A stretch of DNA of 54,857 bases from Acidobacteriota bacterium (GCA_030066195.1 JASJCB010000030.1:1-54857), one strand, 5' to 3'; shown: positions 9,078 to 16,122, counted from the stretch's first letter. Made by a program: numbers and translations. The notes: a model not told the origin generated them from the sequence alone.

Positions 9078-9569
9078 GTTTTTATGCCATCTTGAAAAAG
9101 TAGGCATGTATGCAACATAGTATTTACTAGATGGGTTTTGCCATACGCCATATTCTTTTTTGGGGTTTCTGCTTTTTTTAATCAACTGGTGAATACTTCG
9201 TTCATTAATTCCTAGGATCTGACAGACATGGACCAATTTGAATAGCCCACCCTGACTTAGTAAGGTTTCGGCATCCCACGAATCATCGATGACACGTATG
9301 AAGTTATCCTGATAGAATCGGGAGAAGACCCACATTCTTACATACCAAATGCCCCAGATTTTTTTCACACCCATAGTTTGGTAAGGGTCTTTTCCAATAC
9401 TGCGGGTGTACTTAGCCCATCGCTTGACAGTAACAGAGTTAATTTGCAAAAGACTCTCGATGTCACGCAAGTAAAATAGACCCTTTGTTTTGAGGAGATC
9501 TGTTTTACTCCAACCCTTTTCAATCTTCCTTATGGATAATTCGTCTTTGGTAAAGATATCTTTTTGCAT
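9072..9569 (-). CDS. Small protein made of two tandem HTH-like domains
   Basis: 165 aa. Residues 24-86 and 102-162 are diverged copies of one domain: LLKTKGLFYLRDIESLLQIN matches LLSQGGLFKLVHVCQILGIN, both followed by a basic recognition-like helix (SVTVKRWAK / ERSIHQLIKK) and a WY-rich beta part (IWGIWYVRMW / KYYVAYMP). The pattern looks like the MerR/excisionase-type winged helix that reads a nearby operator, but no family can be named. The start codon ATG at 9569 has only a distant AGGA. It is divergent from the 9952 gene; an inverted repeat at 9879-9892 between them is a candidate operator. Its last codons overlap the end of the LRR gene. Confidence 0.65.
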   Translation of the reverse strand: MQKDIFTKDELSIRKIEKGWSKTDLLKTKGLFYLRDIESLLQINSVTVKRWAKYTRSIGKDPYQTMGVKKIWGIWYVRMWVFSRFYQDNFIRVIDDSWDAETLLSQGGLFKLVHVCQILGINERSIHQLIKKSRNPKKEYGVWQNPSSKYYVAYMPTFSRWHKNL

Positions 9570-9839
9570 ATGGCACCATTCTTTTTTCCTGGTACATTAA
9601 ACAGGGTGAAAACAGAAATCTACACGCGGATTGCAGACCCAATGCAACCTGTGAAATAAGTGCAAAGATCCGAAGGTAATATCAGTGAACGAAAAAATAG
9701 GCCGACGAAATCTTCACAGATTCACAAATAGCTGCATTTTTCATCTCAGAAAAAACCGATCAACCTATTTATTTACAGGCGCTTGTCACGAGGTGTGCAT
9801 ACTGGTGGCAATCAAAAGCTAGACACTGGTAACCTGACA

Positions 9840-9868
9840 TTGGTAAAATAATTAAGGCTTGATATATA
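9840..9868 (+). promoter_or_regulatory. Putative promoter of the 9952 gene
   Basis: TTGGTA (9840-9845) and TATATA (9863-9868) with 17-bp spacing fit a sigma-70 promoter; transcription would start near 9876, giving a leader of about 76 nt. The remainder of the 9570-9951 gap is AT-rich and contains no further gene I can support. Confidence 0.4.
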
Positions 9869-9878
9869 AATTATACGT

Positions 9879-9892
9879 TTAAGCTCGCTTAA
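9879..9892. promoter_or_regulatory. Candidate operator, perfect inverted repeat TTAAGC-TC-GCTTAA
   Basis: A perfect 6+6 palindrome with a 2-bp centre lies just after the predicted transcription start of the 9952 gene, between two divergent genes of which one encodes a double HTH-like protein. Binding there would block initiation. The link to that protein is inference. Confidence 0.35.
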
Positions 9893-9951
9893 GACCTTAT
9901 TTCAGCGCACATACTTTTCTCTTGTACGATATTTCACGGGAGAAGCCCCTC

Positions 9952-10737
9952 ATGGTTCGAATACCTATAAAAAAATTCACACTTCCGAAAAAAGATATAA
10001 TGATCTTATCCGGTGGCAGAACTCAAAGCAAAGTAAGAGCACTATTCGTTTTTCTTTTGCCGGAAGGTGAAACGCTTTACACAGCCTCCGAAGTAGTGAA
10101 ACATTCTTTTCCATGGCAGGATCATAAAGAAGAGTACGAGAAACACTACAGACGATTATCTCAATTGGCAACGAGAAACCATATAGAAGCAGACGATCCT
10201 GCAACGAACGCCCGGTCAAGAAATCGTTGGCTTGAGGCCATATCGGACAATGTTCTCAAATGGGGATTTGAGCTTTTGGATGAATTGTCTTCACAAATGG
10301 AGTCAAATCCTCATGCTACGGTAACGATTGATTTAGAAACCTTACAGCTTCATGTCGGAAGTAATTCTCCATCTTTTGTTACCGATAAAGCAGTAACGAA
10401 AAGAACTCCAAAAATATTTCTCACTAAAACGGTTCCCATAGGAATGGTAGCACTCATTCTTTTCGGTTTATTGATTCCAACAAAGAATGAACCATCCTAC
10501 ATCTCTCATACTCAGAAAGAGTACTCTCTGGAAGACTATTTGCGCAATACGAACGCACCACCCCCGATACAACCTACTCCACCACCACCTGGATCATGGT
10601 TAGATCATTGGCAACCGGGTATATTTTCAATAGAACAAATAGTTAAGAATAATCCTCCACTGATTATTTCATCACTTAACTATCCTTGTCATCGGCAGGC
10701 GTTGGACCTGGATTGTGGACTGGTGGGGGACTGGTAG
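9952..10737 (+). CDS. Membrane-anchored protein with proline-rich outer part, unknown
   Basis: 261 aa from ATG at 9952, chosen over an in-frame TTG at 9922 because GGGAG (9938-9942) lies 9 nt before the ATG. The N-terminal 160 residues are soluble and helical (possible wHTH or bacterial transcriptional-activation-like domain: TLYTASEVVKHSFP, YRRLSQLATRN), followed by one membrane segment (about 163-181, VPIGMVALILFGLLIP), a proline run (APPPIQPTPPPPG) and a short end with two cysteines. The plan resembles the 766 gene product. Its last 62 bp lie opposite a small frame on the other strand. Function unknown. Confidence 0.65.
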   Translation: MVRIPIKKFTLPKKDIMILSGGRTQSKVRALFVFLLPEGETLYTASEVVKHSFPWQDHKEEYEKHYRRLSQLATRNHIEADDPATNARSRNRWLEAISDNVLKWGFELLDELSSQMESNPHATVTIDLETLQLHVGSNSPSFVTDKAVTKRTPKIFLTKTVPIGMVALILFGLLIPTKNEPSYISHTQKEYSLEDYLRNTNAPPPIQPTPPPPGSWLDHWQPGIFSIEQIVKNNPPLIISSLNYPCHRQALDLDCGLVGDW

Positions 10738-10780
10738 GTTCTTCATTAGGATCATTCGGGTCAGGTTGGCTCATGCTCAT
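10676..10780 (-). CDS. Small Pro/Asp-rich peptide (34 aa), coupled to the TPR gene
   Basis: 34 codons; the ATG at 10780 overlaps the TGA of the TPR fragment (ATGA) with AAAGGAG 1-2 nt ahead of it, and a second ATG at 10774 has the same AAAGGAG at a better distance. The peptide is acidic and proline-rich (QPDPNDPNEEPTSPPP) with no signal sequence. It overlaps the 3' end of the opposite gene by 62 bp, and the proline-rich codons could be chance. Coupling and ribosome site are the only support. Confidence 0.35.
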   Translation of the reverse strand: MSMSQPDPNDPNEEPTSPPPVHNPGPTPADDKDS

Positions 10781-11307
10781 CTCCTTTCAGGACAAGGTAT
10801 TTCCTTAATCCATCGTAATAACTCGATTATATCATGCCCGGAATTGGTAAGATTGGCCCAGTCCAAAATGGCTTTTTCTCTGGAAGATGCATCACTCTCA
10901 TAGCCAGCACAGGCGGATAGTTTATAGAGGGTGATTCCATTGTAGGCCATTAACCGTGTGCGGCTCGCATCTTCATTAAAATTTCTCCAGATGGTAGAGG
11001 CTATGTCACCTGCTTCCTTTATTTCCCCGTTAAGCAGTTTGGTAAGTCCAATTTTTGCATGAATGTTATCCGCAGCCATAACATTCCCACCCTCTCGGTA
11101 TGCCTTCTCGCTTTGTTTAAAAGCGCTTATTGAGCTGAAGTAATCTAATTTAGAGAACTCTATTTCCCCAATGACCTCGAAGTATCTGCCATAGCTGTAT
11201 GGGGTGAATCCTTTTTTTTCCATTTTTCTGTTATGTTCGTAGGCACTTTCAATAAACATGATGGCATCATCGTAGCTTTTCTCATGAATGGCTATAGTTG
11301 CCATCAT
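10777..11307 (-). pseudogene. TPR-like protein, 3' part of a frameshifted gene
   Basis: 176-codon frame beginning MMATIAIHEKSYDDAIMFIE with helical TPR-like repeats. It has no ribosome site of its own and its first residues continue the repeat pattern of the preceding fragment. In the frame before its ATG the sequence reads FLCLG, a natural join to the upstream KDGG. One extra G in the five-G run (11326-11330, read as C on the plus strand) would fuse both into one protein of about 340 aa ending in CPERR. It is therefore annotated as the distal half of a broken, or programmed-frameshift, secreted TPR protein. Confidence 0.6.
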
Positions 11308-11786
11308 ACCGAGACAAAGAAACTGCCCCCATCTTTATTAAGCTTTGCATATAAGTCACGACTTCGTTCCAGATTCTTTTTTGATTCTTGGATCTTTCTT
11401 TCTGCGTAATACAAATGACCAAGCATATAGTATGTGCGGGCTCTAGTAATTTTAGAAATATCTTTGTCTAATAAGTAATACGCATCTCTAAAAGCGCCGG
11501 CACTATCACCAGTATGCCATTTTGCCCATGCTAATCCAAATAAGTATTTATATTCCTTCGTTTTTATTCCTAAATTGCGATACCACTTTTTCGCTTGTTC
11601 ACCTCTGCCAGAATCCAGAAGGTCTCTGCCAAAATTATATGGAGTGATGCCTTTTTCTTCGAGAATCTCTAATGCTTCAGTTATTTCAAGACTGAGAATG
11701 TTTTCGATTTCTTTTTCTTTCCAACGATTTTGACAGAAGCATGGCAAAGAGACAAAAACCAAAGAAATGAAAGTTAGCTTGTACAA
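11304..11786 (-). pseudogene. Secreted TPR-like protein, 5' part of a frameshifted gene
   Basis: 160 aa from TTG at 11786, preferred to the ATG at 11825 because GAGGAG (11793-11798) sits 6 nt before it and the protein then begins with a clean signal peptide (MYKLTFISLVFVSLPCFC). Helical repeats follow (EEKGITPYNFGRDLLDSGRG, TYYMLGHLYYAERKIQESKK). The same PYxxGR motif occurs in the distal fragment (FTPYSYGRYFEV), confirming they are one repeat protein. The frame ends shortly after the G5 run at 11326-11330. Function unknown; such proteins usually scaffold periplasmic or outer-membrane complexes. Confidence 0.6.
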
Positions 11787-11949
11787 CTTTTTCTCCTCAA
11801 GCGAAAAACTCGTTAATTCTACCATGAGAATGTAAAGGGTTGCACAAAAGGTGCATGATTTTTAATAGGGTTGCACGGGGGTTGCCTGAAACATGCATAC
11901 CGTCTCCTTATCGGTTGCAAAAAAAGTCTGTTCGTTTGCATTCAGGCAG

Positions 11950-11989
11950 TGGACAACCATTTTTGGGGTTGTTACGTTGTAGTTGTCCA
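11950..11989. repeat. Inverted repeat TGGACAAC / GTTGTCCA
   Basis: Perfect 8-bp arms (11950-11957 and 11982-11989) with a 24-nt T/G-rich loop. It opens a 1-kb stretch without genes (11787-12801) that also contains several TTGCA motifs near 11837-11890 and six further hairpins annotated separately. Confidence 0.4.
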
Positions 11990-12035
11990 ACCGATACCGG
12001 ACACCCCTTCCCCCTTGGATCTATGGAAGGGAAAA

Positions 12036-12054
12036 GGGCCTGGCCCCCAGGCCC
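12036..12054 (+). terminator. Hairpin GGGCCTGG-CCC-CCAGGCCC
   Basis: Perfect 8-bp GC-rich stem with a 3-nt loop, preceded by AAAA and followed by TCACTTTTA, so it could act as a terminator in either direction. No supported gene lies immediately before it on the plus strand, so the transcript it would end is unknown. Confidence 0.45.
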
Positions 12055-12248
12055 TCACTTTTACCGTTGTGTATCGCAGGAGGTTCGGTCACCCACATCT
12101 CATACAGGCTGATTCTCTGAGGGGAGACGCGGAAATGAGGGTTCTCAAATCATCATGCCACCGTTTGAGATCCCTCCTTTCCACCCGAAATACTCCGCAC
12201 CCTACCAAATATTCATCCATAGATACCTATCCACCTGTGAAGCGTTGG

Positions 12249-12289
12249 GAGTGCCCGGTCATATCCGGCCGGGCACTCTTAGCTAAGAG
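12249..12289. repeat. 10-bp perfect hairpin plus adjoining palindrome
   Basis: GAGTGCCCGG (12249-12258) pairs perfectly with CCGGGCACTC (12269-12278); directly attached is CTCTT-AGCT-AAGAG (12276-12289). A third stem, TTCCGG/CCGGAA, follows at 12328-12351. No T-run follows, so these are structural elements rather than terminators. Confidence 0.45.
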
Positions 12290-12420
12290 GAGGAGCCGCA
12301 GAACGTTTGTTTCTTCCGTGGAACATTTTCCGGTCGGGCAACCGGCCGGAACTTTTCGATTACCAACCCAATCATCGATCCGCACATTTCATTAGGATCA
12401 TAGCGCTGGAGCCAGGGGGC

Positions 12421-12576
12421 AAATGACCATCCTTCAGGGATGATCGAAGCTGTATCTAGGAGTTTTGTGCGGCGACTCCTGGGTGCAGTAACTCAAGAGT
12501 TCAAAGGGGAGAAGCCTCCATCATAGATGGGAGTTTGAAGGCAATCGTGGGGTGCGTCCGCGCACCCCCATTTTTT
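12421..12576 (+). ncRNA. Candidate structured non-coding RNA ending in a terminator
   Basis: Four consecutive stems: GACCATCC/GGATGATC (12425-12445, one mismatch), TCTAGGAGT/ACTCCTGGG (12455-12483, G-U pairs included), a compound stem TTCAAA/TTTGAA enclosing CTCCATC/GATGGGAG (12500-12539), and the strong terminator GGGGTGCG/CGCACCCC with T6 (12549-12576). There is no open frame with a ribosome site across it. Regularly spaced stems closed by a terminator suggest a small RNA or regulatory leader. It matches no RNA class I can name (checked by eye against tmRNA, RNase P, SRP, 6S signatures). Confidence 0.35.
12549..12576 (+). terminator. Strong Rho-independent terminator
   Basis: GGGGTGCG-TCCG-CGCACCCC (12549-12568) is a perfect 8-bp stem with tetraloop followed by CA and six T (12571-12576). 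Confidence 0.75.
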
Positions 12577-12621
12577 CAGAGATAAATTCGATCGTTTTCC
12601 TGTCCTCCAAGAAGGAAAAGG

Positions 12622-12650
12622 CCGGGAAGGGGGGCGGAGACCCTTCCCGG
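12622..12650 (+). terminator. Hairpin CCGGGAAGGG / CCCTTCCCGG
   Basis: Perfect 10-bp stem (12622-12631 with 12641-12650), 9-nt loop, followed by TTCTCTT. A likely second terminator 50 nt after the first; there is no gene between them. Confidence 0.55.
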
Positions 12651-12751
12651 TTCTCTTCACTCTGCACCACTCTTGAAGGGTTACACGTTTCCCGATTGTG
12701 GCACGGACGTTTTATATATCGATGCTTTCTTGGCCATTCTCCTACATGAGA

Positions 12752-12777
12752 TGGGGCGTTTTCACGCCCCACTTTTT
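12752..12777 (+). terminator. Terminator/attenuator 24 nt before the 12802 start codon
   Basis: TGGGGCGT-TTTC-ACGCCCCA (12752-12771) followed by CTTTTT (12772-12777). Only 24 nt separate the T-run from the ATG at 12802, and the ribosome site (AGAAGG) lies within them, leaving no room for a separate promoter. Transcripts reaching the gene must pass this hairpin, which suggests attenuation or antitermination. Confidence 0.6.
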
Positions 12778-12801
12778 CACCATTTTCCAGAAGGCTGACG
12801 C

Positions 12802-13197
12802 ATGACAACACTTCCCCCGGAATTGCAATCGATTCATCCATTGGTAACCTATTCGATCAAAGACCTCGTCGATAGACTGGCCCCGTTTGCTTTCCGGCGT
12901 CGAAGAGCGCTTCGAGCCAAGCTTGTGGTGCTGAGTCAATCGCTTGGTGGGAACAGTATGGTGTATCAGTGGTGTGGCTACGAGTGGCTTGCTGCCGCGC
13001 AACCGGACTTCGCATTGGATATGTCAAAGTATCCGCATCTACAACTTACTACCCATATGCTTGGCCAGTGTCTCAATAAACACTCTCCCGTCGTAGCCCG
13101 CAAATGTCTGATGCTTGATTGCGTAGAGATTCCGTCATCAAAAGTATCTCAATTCATCATCGGGGTGTCATTGTGGAGGCCAATCATTGCTACGTGA
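12802..13197 (+). CDS. Hypothetical protein, first gene of the unknown 12.8-16.0 kb block
   Basis: 131 aa, ATG with AGAAGG 7 nt upstream. Soluble, basic in the first third (FAFRRRRALRAKLV) and with several Cys/His in the second (HMLGQCLNKHSPVVARKCLMLDC); no known domain seen. It heads a run of overlapping genes in one direction, directly after a terminator-like hairpin. Overlaps the next gene by 11 bp. GC content is nearer to 50% than the AT-rich Rhs neighbourhood, so the block is a separate acquisition. Confidence 0.65.
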   Translation: MTTLPPELQSIHPLVTYSIKDLVDRLAPFAFRRRRALRAKLVVLSQSLGGNSMVYQWCGYEWLAAAQPDFALDMSKYPHLQLTTHMLGQCLNKHSPVVARKCLMLDCVEIPSSKVSQFIIGVSLWRPIIAT

Positions 13198-13636
13198 ATG
13201 TCTCGCTTACCTCCATCCGCTTGAACTGGTAGACGCCCGCGATATTGCGAAGCGATTCAATCCTGCTCGTCATCAAGTTGCGCAACGCAATGAGGTCATG
13301 CGGCAGCTTGTTCAATATGAACGGGGTATGCCGCCCCTCGGAGATTACAACGGGAAGGTCTGGGCCTATCGCTACCTGGCCGAAGTAGCAAGGGAATATC
13401 CTTCCCGACCAGGTTTTCCCTACCCGCTGTCTACTCGGCACATGGTGACGATCTTCCCGGATCTTGCGGGAAAGCTTTTGTCCTTGCCGCCGGTGGTCAT
13501 AGAGCCGCAGGATCTTCATTCGTTTCTCGCTGCACTCCACCACTGGAGTCCTGAGATCAAAATGAAAAAGAGAAAGCTTCATCGCGTGTACTTCCCGCAG
13601 CCTTGGGAGCAAAGAGTGGTTGGGGTGCTGCGATGA
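13187..13636 (+). CDS. Hypothetical protein, second gene of the unknown block
   Basis: 149 aa with a TTG start; GTGGAGG ends 7-8 nt before it, supporting this start inside the end of the previous gene. The protein is basic and contains LVDARDIAKRFNPARHQVAQRN, which could be a helix-turn-helix, and an aromatic middle (KVWAYRYLAEVAREYPSRPGFPYP). No family recognised. Its TGA overlaps the ATG of the next gene (ATGA at 13633-13636), so the block is translationally chained. Confidence 0.65.
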   Translation: MLRECLAYLHPLELVDARDIAKRFNPARHQVAQRNEVMRQLVQYERGMPPLGDYNGKVWAYRYLAEVAREYPSRPGFPYPLSTRHMVTIFPDLAGKLLSLPPVVIEPQDLHSFLAALHHWSPEIKMKKRKLHRVYFPQPWEQRVVGVLR

Positions 13637-14334
13637 GAGTCCCCGACCGGAGTTCTCCCTTCATCGATATTCTCTTTATTCCCTCCTTCCACAAGACAAT
13701 CCCGAGAGAGATAAGCATTCTCTACCACCATCTTTCTCGTCAAAACATGTGTCGGCCGACGGCACTCGTGGTAACGGGCATAGCTAAGCAATGCATCAAA
13801 GATTACCTTATTACGTCGGCCAACCTTCAACAATTACGATCCTATCTTGGTCTTCCACCGTCCCGTCTGATGCTACTCCCGTCTACGCATAAGAATGTCA
13901 ATTATTTTCGCGACCTGTATGAGACGTGTAAGCTTACTCCCTATGTCCATCCTCAGATCATGACTATGGGGAATATCTCCCTTATTGGTCTTGACCCTGA
14001 AGATGATCTAGATACGGCCATCAACCAGGTTAGGGAAAGCGGCCGGTCTCACATCCTCGGAATCGTTCGCCACAAGCCACTCGATACAACCCAAAGTGAG
14101 CAGCACAGCAAGCACGTGTCCTTTCAACTCCAAGGAACTCGCAATGCCCGTGCAGAGCGGTACGGAGTTCTTGATCTCGGTGCGGCGAAAAACCGTCTTT
14201 TGTACCTTCGCTTCACTCCTGAGTTATTAACCTGTGAAACCGGTCCCTTTCGGGACGGGAGATGGAGGAAAGGTCGACCTTCGGATTTTTCTGTAAGAGG
14301 GCTCCATGCCAAATCAAACCGATTGGGTCAATGA
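13633..14334 (+). CDS. Unknown protein with a possibly degenerate calcineurin-like phosphoesterase pattern
   Basis: 233 aa, ATG overlapping the previous stop. The order of motifs resembles metallophosphoesterases: ILFIPSFHK (13-21) where DxH is expected, LVVTGI (46-50) where a TGD motif is expected, LLPSTHKN (81-88) for GNHD, and ILGIVRHKPL (141-150) for the HHP block. In each, the metal-binding Asp/Asn is replaced while hydrophobic strands and some His remain. If the relation is true the protein is catalytically dead and binds rather than cuts; it could also be coincidence. It overlaps the next gene by 29 bp. Confidence 0.6.
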   Translation: MRVPDRSSPFIDILFIPSFHKTIPREISILYHHLSRQNMCRPTALVVTGIAKQCIKDYLITSANLQQLRSYLGLPPSRLMLLPSTHKNVNYFRDLYETCKLTPYVHPQIMTMGNISLIGLDPEDDLDTAINQVRESGRSHILGIVRHKPLDTTQSEQHSKHVSFQLQGTRNARAERYGVLDLGAAKNRLLYLRFTPELLTCETGPFRDGRWRKGRPSDFSVRGLHAKSNRLGQ

Positions 14335-14611
14335 AGTTCAAGCCTTTTACCAAGACCTGAACTTGCTTAATAGAGGGGCAATGAATGCTCGGGAATTCGC
14401 GCAACTGATTGCTAAGCAGCGATGGCCGGCACCAACGCCCGAACAATTACAAACCGCGATTGAAGTCGCTCAATACCTGATCAAGACCTATCCCAAGGAT
14501 TTACCATCCACGAAACTTGCGTGGTTGGGTATGGAGTGGGACCTGGCCATGATGAGTAATCAAGCTGAATTTTTGAACAAGGATACGTGGCCTCCAAAGA
14601 AAGAGGGATAG
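14306..14611 (+). CDS. Hypothetical helical protein, fourth gene of the block
   Basis: 101 aa, ATG with AAGAGGG ahead of it, beginning inside the end of the previous gene. Predicted all-helical, with Trp-rich ends (RWPAPTPEQL, AWLGMEWDLAMM). No signal peptide and no family recognised. A perfect palindrome AAGGTCGACCTT followed by CGGATTTTT lies at 14270-14290, just before its start. Confidence 0.6.
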   Translation: MPNQTDWVNEVQAFYQDLNLLNRGAMNAREFAQLIAKQRWPAPTPEQLQTAIEVAQYLIKTYPKDLPSTKLAWLGMEWDLAMMSNQAEFLNKDTWPPKKEG

Positions 14612-14615
14612 AGAT

Positions 14616-14774
14616 ATGCAGGGAGAAACAACTATACACCCAACACCTATTTATTTCACCTGTCTGCCTCATGGGAACGAGGGGATATTTCATCAGGGAA
14701 CCAGTGCCAAATTTGATGACCCCTCGTTCTTCTGTTTTTTCCCAATAGTTGCGAGGGAATGGAGCAGCCGGTAA
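14616..14774 (+). CDS. Possible small protein (52 aa); alternatively an untranslated leader
   Basis: A 52-codon frame (MQGETTIHPTPIYFTCLPHG...) with GAGGG about 11 nt upstream, ending in TAATG shared with the next gene. A terminator-like hairpin (14675-14740) lies within it, so the frame may be an accident of a regulatory leader. If translated, it would be a leader peptide whose translation could change hairpin folding. Confidence 0.25.
   Translation: MQGETTIHPTPIYFTCLPHGNEGIFHQGTSAKFDDPSFFCFFPIVAREWSSR
14675..14740 (+). terminator. Terminator-like hairpin before the 14774 gene
   Basis: GAACGAGGGG (14675-14684) pairs perfectly with CCCCTCGTTC (14720-14729); inside, TCATCA pairs with TGATGA. 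TTCTG and six T (14735-14740) follow. The next start codons are at 14759 and 14774, so this is a second terminator placed directly before a gene in the same block. Confidence 0.6.
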
Positions 14775-15097
14775 TGGGATTGGCTGGACGTCCTATGAAG
14801 TACGCTCATATTATTCAGGCACTTGATGAAAATACGTTGTATTCACCGGCCACCATCGCTCGCTTTGCCGAGGCAAATGGTCTCTTACCTATCGTCGAGC
14901 ATGCGCTCCAACGAGTCAAAGTTTCCATGGGTCGCTTGAGAGCCTATCATTCTTTCCCGCAGGGCGGCGATGGAATGATCCGTTTGTCTGGCCAAAGTCC
15001 CAAGCCTGGCTGGTATGGCCGGCGCTGGAAACTGCTTATTCTGGAGAACGGAGAGGAAAGGAACCAACAGAATGATCGACCCACTTACCTTCATTGA
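14774..15097 (+). CDS. Small winged-helix-like protein, likely DNA-binding
   Basis: 107 aa from ATG 14774 (GGAG at 14761-14764, 9 nt spacing); an in-frame ATG at 14759 would add five residues but its GAGGG is too close. The order helix (YAHIIQAL), TLYSPATIARFAEANGLL (helix-turn-helix-like), helix VKVSMGRLRAYH, and strand-rich end (MIRLSGQ, PGWYGRRWKLL) is that of a small winged-helix domain. It probably regulates its own block. Overlaps the next gene by 26 bp. Confidence 0.6.
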   Translation: MGLAGRPMKYAHIIQALDENTLYSPATIARFAEANGLLPIVEHALQRVKVSMGRLRAYHSFPQGGDGMIRLSGQSPKPGWYGRRWKLLILENGEERNQQNDRPTYLH

Positions 15098-16034
15098 CCT
15101 CTTTCGAAAAGAGCAATCAAATGATTGGTCGAGTTTTTTCAAGATTTTTGAAGAACGAGAAGAAGCGTTACCGCCAAACCCCAGACTGTATCGAGATGAG
15201 ATCATACGCTTGCTGAGCCTGTATTTCCAGGAGAGTCATGTTGAACGTCAATCGTCCTACCTCTGGCAAAATCCGTTACCGGGTATCAACTTCCTCATGT
15301 ACGTAGTGATTCCTCGCATGACCCAGGGAAAATATTTCAAACGGGCTATCAAAACCCGGCATTTGTGGCTGGCGTTCTTTTTCTATGGGAAATACCTGGC
15401 CGGTAATTTCGTCCAACAACCTTTTTGTCAACGGAAAACCAATGTGGAAGCCTGCCTGTCAAGACTCCTGGGTCAGAGACCTTGTCGTATCTGTGGAGAG
15501 CGGTCCGAGGGGTCAGGGTGGTGCCGCTGGTGTCATGAGGTTGCCCTCATCAGTAGCATCATTCCTGATGGGGTTGCTCGGTTGTATCATGCTCTTGCCG
15601 AAGATACACATGTAAGTGGTTACTTCCGCTCGCGCCGAAACTGTCTTTTGGGGTTGGACGGGCCGTTTGAAGGCATGAACTTGTTGGGACAACCGTACCG
15701 GAGCGCATGTGGTGAGCCGATATTCTACCTCTTACCGGATTATGGGGAATATACGTCCAAGCCGATGTGTAGTATTTGCGGTACCGGTTCTGACCGTTGT
15801 CATCGTTGTGGTCTGTTGATTGAGGAATTAAGCAAGATGCCTGATCGATTTCTCGCTACCCTGTCCTACCTCGCCTATACCCTCCATCATCAGCCTATAC
15901 GATCTCTCATTCATACGATTTTGCGGCAAGGTGGTGCAAAACCCCCGAAAGCAGACAAAGCCTGGTCATCAATCTTTAGTCCGGTAGAAATGGAAGAGAT
16001 GGACATACCGTCGTCAGACGAGGAGGATGGGTGA
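15072..16034 (+). CDS. Protein with two four-cysteine zinc-ribbon motifs, last gene of the block
   Basis: 320 aa from ATG 15072 (AAAGGA 9 nt upstream; the longer frame from 15015 has no ribosome site). Two CxxC...CxxC sets, C138/C141/C151/C154 and C233/C236/C243/C246, mark two zinc ribbons separated by about 80 residues; the remaining N-terminal part is helical with aromatic residues. The C-terminus is acidic (EEMDIPSSDEEDG). Such ribbons bind nucleic acid or proteins. No enzyme motif is visible. The gene closes the unknown block. Confidence 0.65.
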   Translation: MIDPLTFIDLFRKEQSNDWSSFFKIFEEREEALPPNPRLYRDEIIRLLSLYFQESHVERQSSYLWQNPLPGINFLMYVVIPRMTQGKYFKRAIKTRHLWLAFFFYGKYLAGNFVQQPFCQRKTNVEACLSRLLGQRPCRICGERSEGSGWCRWCHEVALISSIIPDGVARLYHALAEDTHVSGYFRSRRNCLLGLDGPFEGMNLLGQPYRSACGEPIFYLLPDYGEYTSKPMCSICGTGSDRCHRCGLLIEELSKMPDRFLATLSYLAYTLHHQPIRSLIHTILRQGGAKPPKADKAWSSIFSPVEMEEMDIPSSDEEDG

Positions 16035-16106
16035 TATGATACACTACACACCCTGTATTCTTTTTTGCTGTATGCGCACGACTGTCCTTGGTGTGATCCT
16101 TTTTAC

Positions 16107-16122
16107 GGTAATACATATTACC
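16107..16122. repeat. Palindrome GGTAAT-ACAT-ATTACC
   Basis: Perfect 6+6 palindrome flanked by TTTTTAC and ATAAAGAGAAAA in the gap after the block; could be a weak bidirectional terminator or an operator. A direct repeat TAACAAGCTCC follows at 16140-16150 and 16182-16192. No gene seen in 16035-16276. Confidence 0.4.

Noticed and set aside
11871..12395. Plus-strand frame of 174 codons in the hairpin region
   Set aside because: No ribosome site; crosses several perfect hairpins; composition is not coding-like.
12421..12576. Identity as tmRNA, RNase P RNA, SRP RNA or an omega-RNA of a TnpB/IscB element
   Set aside because: None of the signature sequences is present and no TnpB/IscB gene follows; retained only as a candidate of unknown class.
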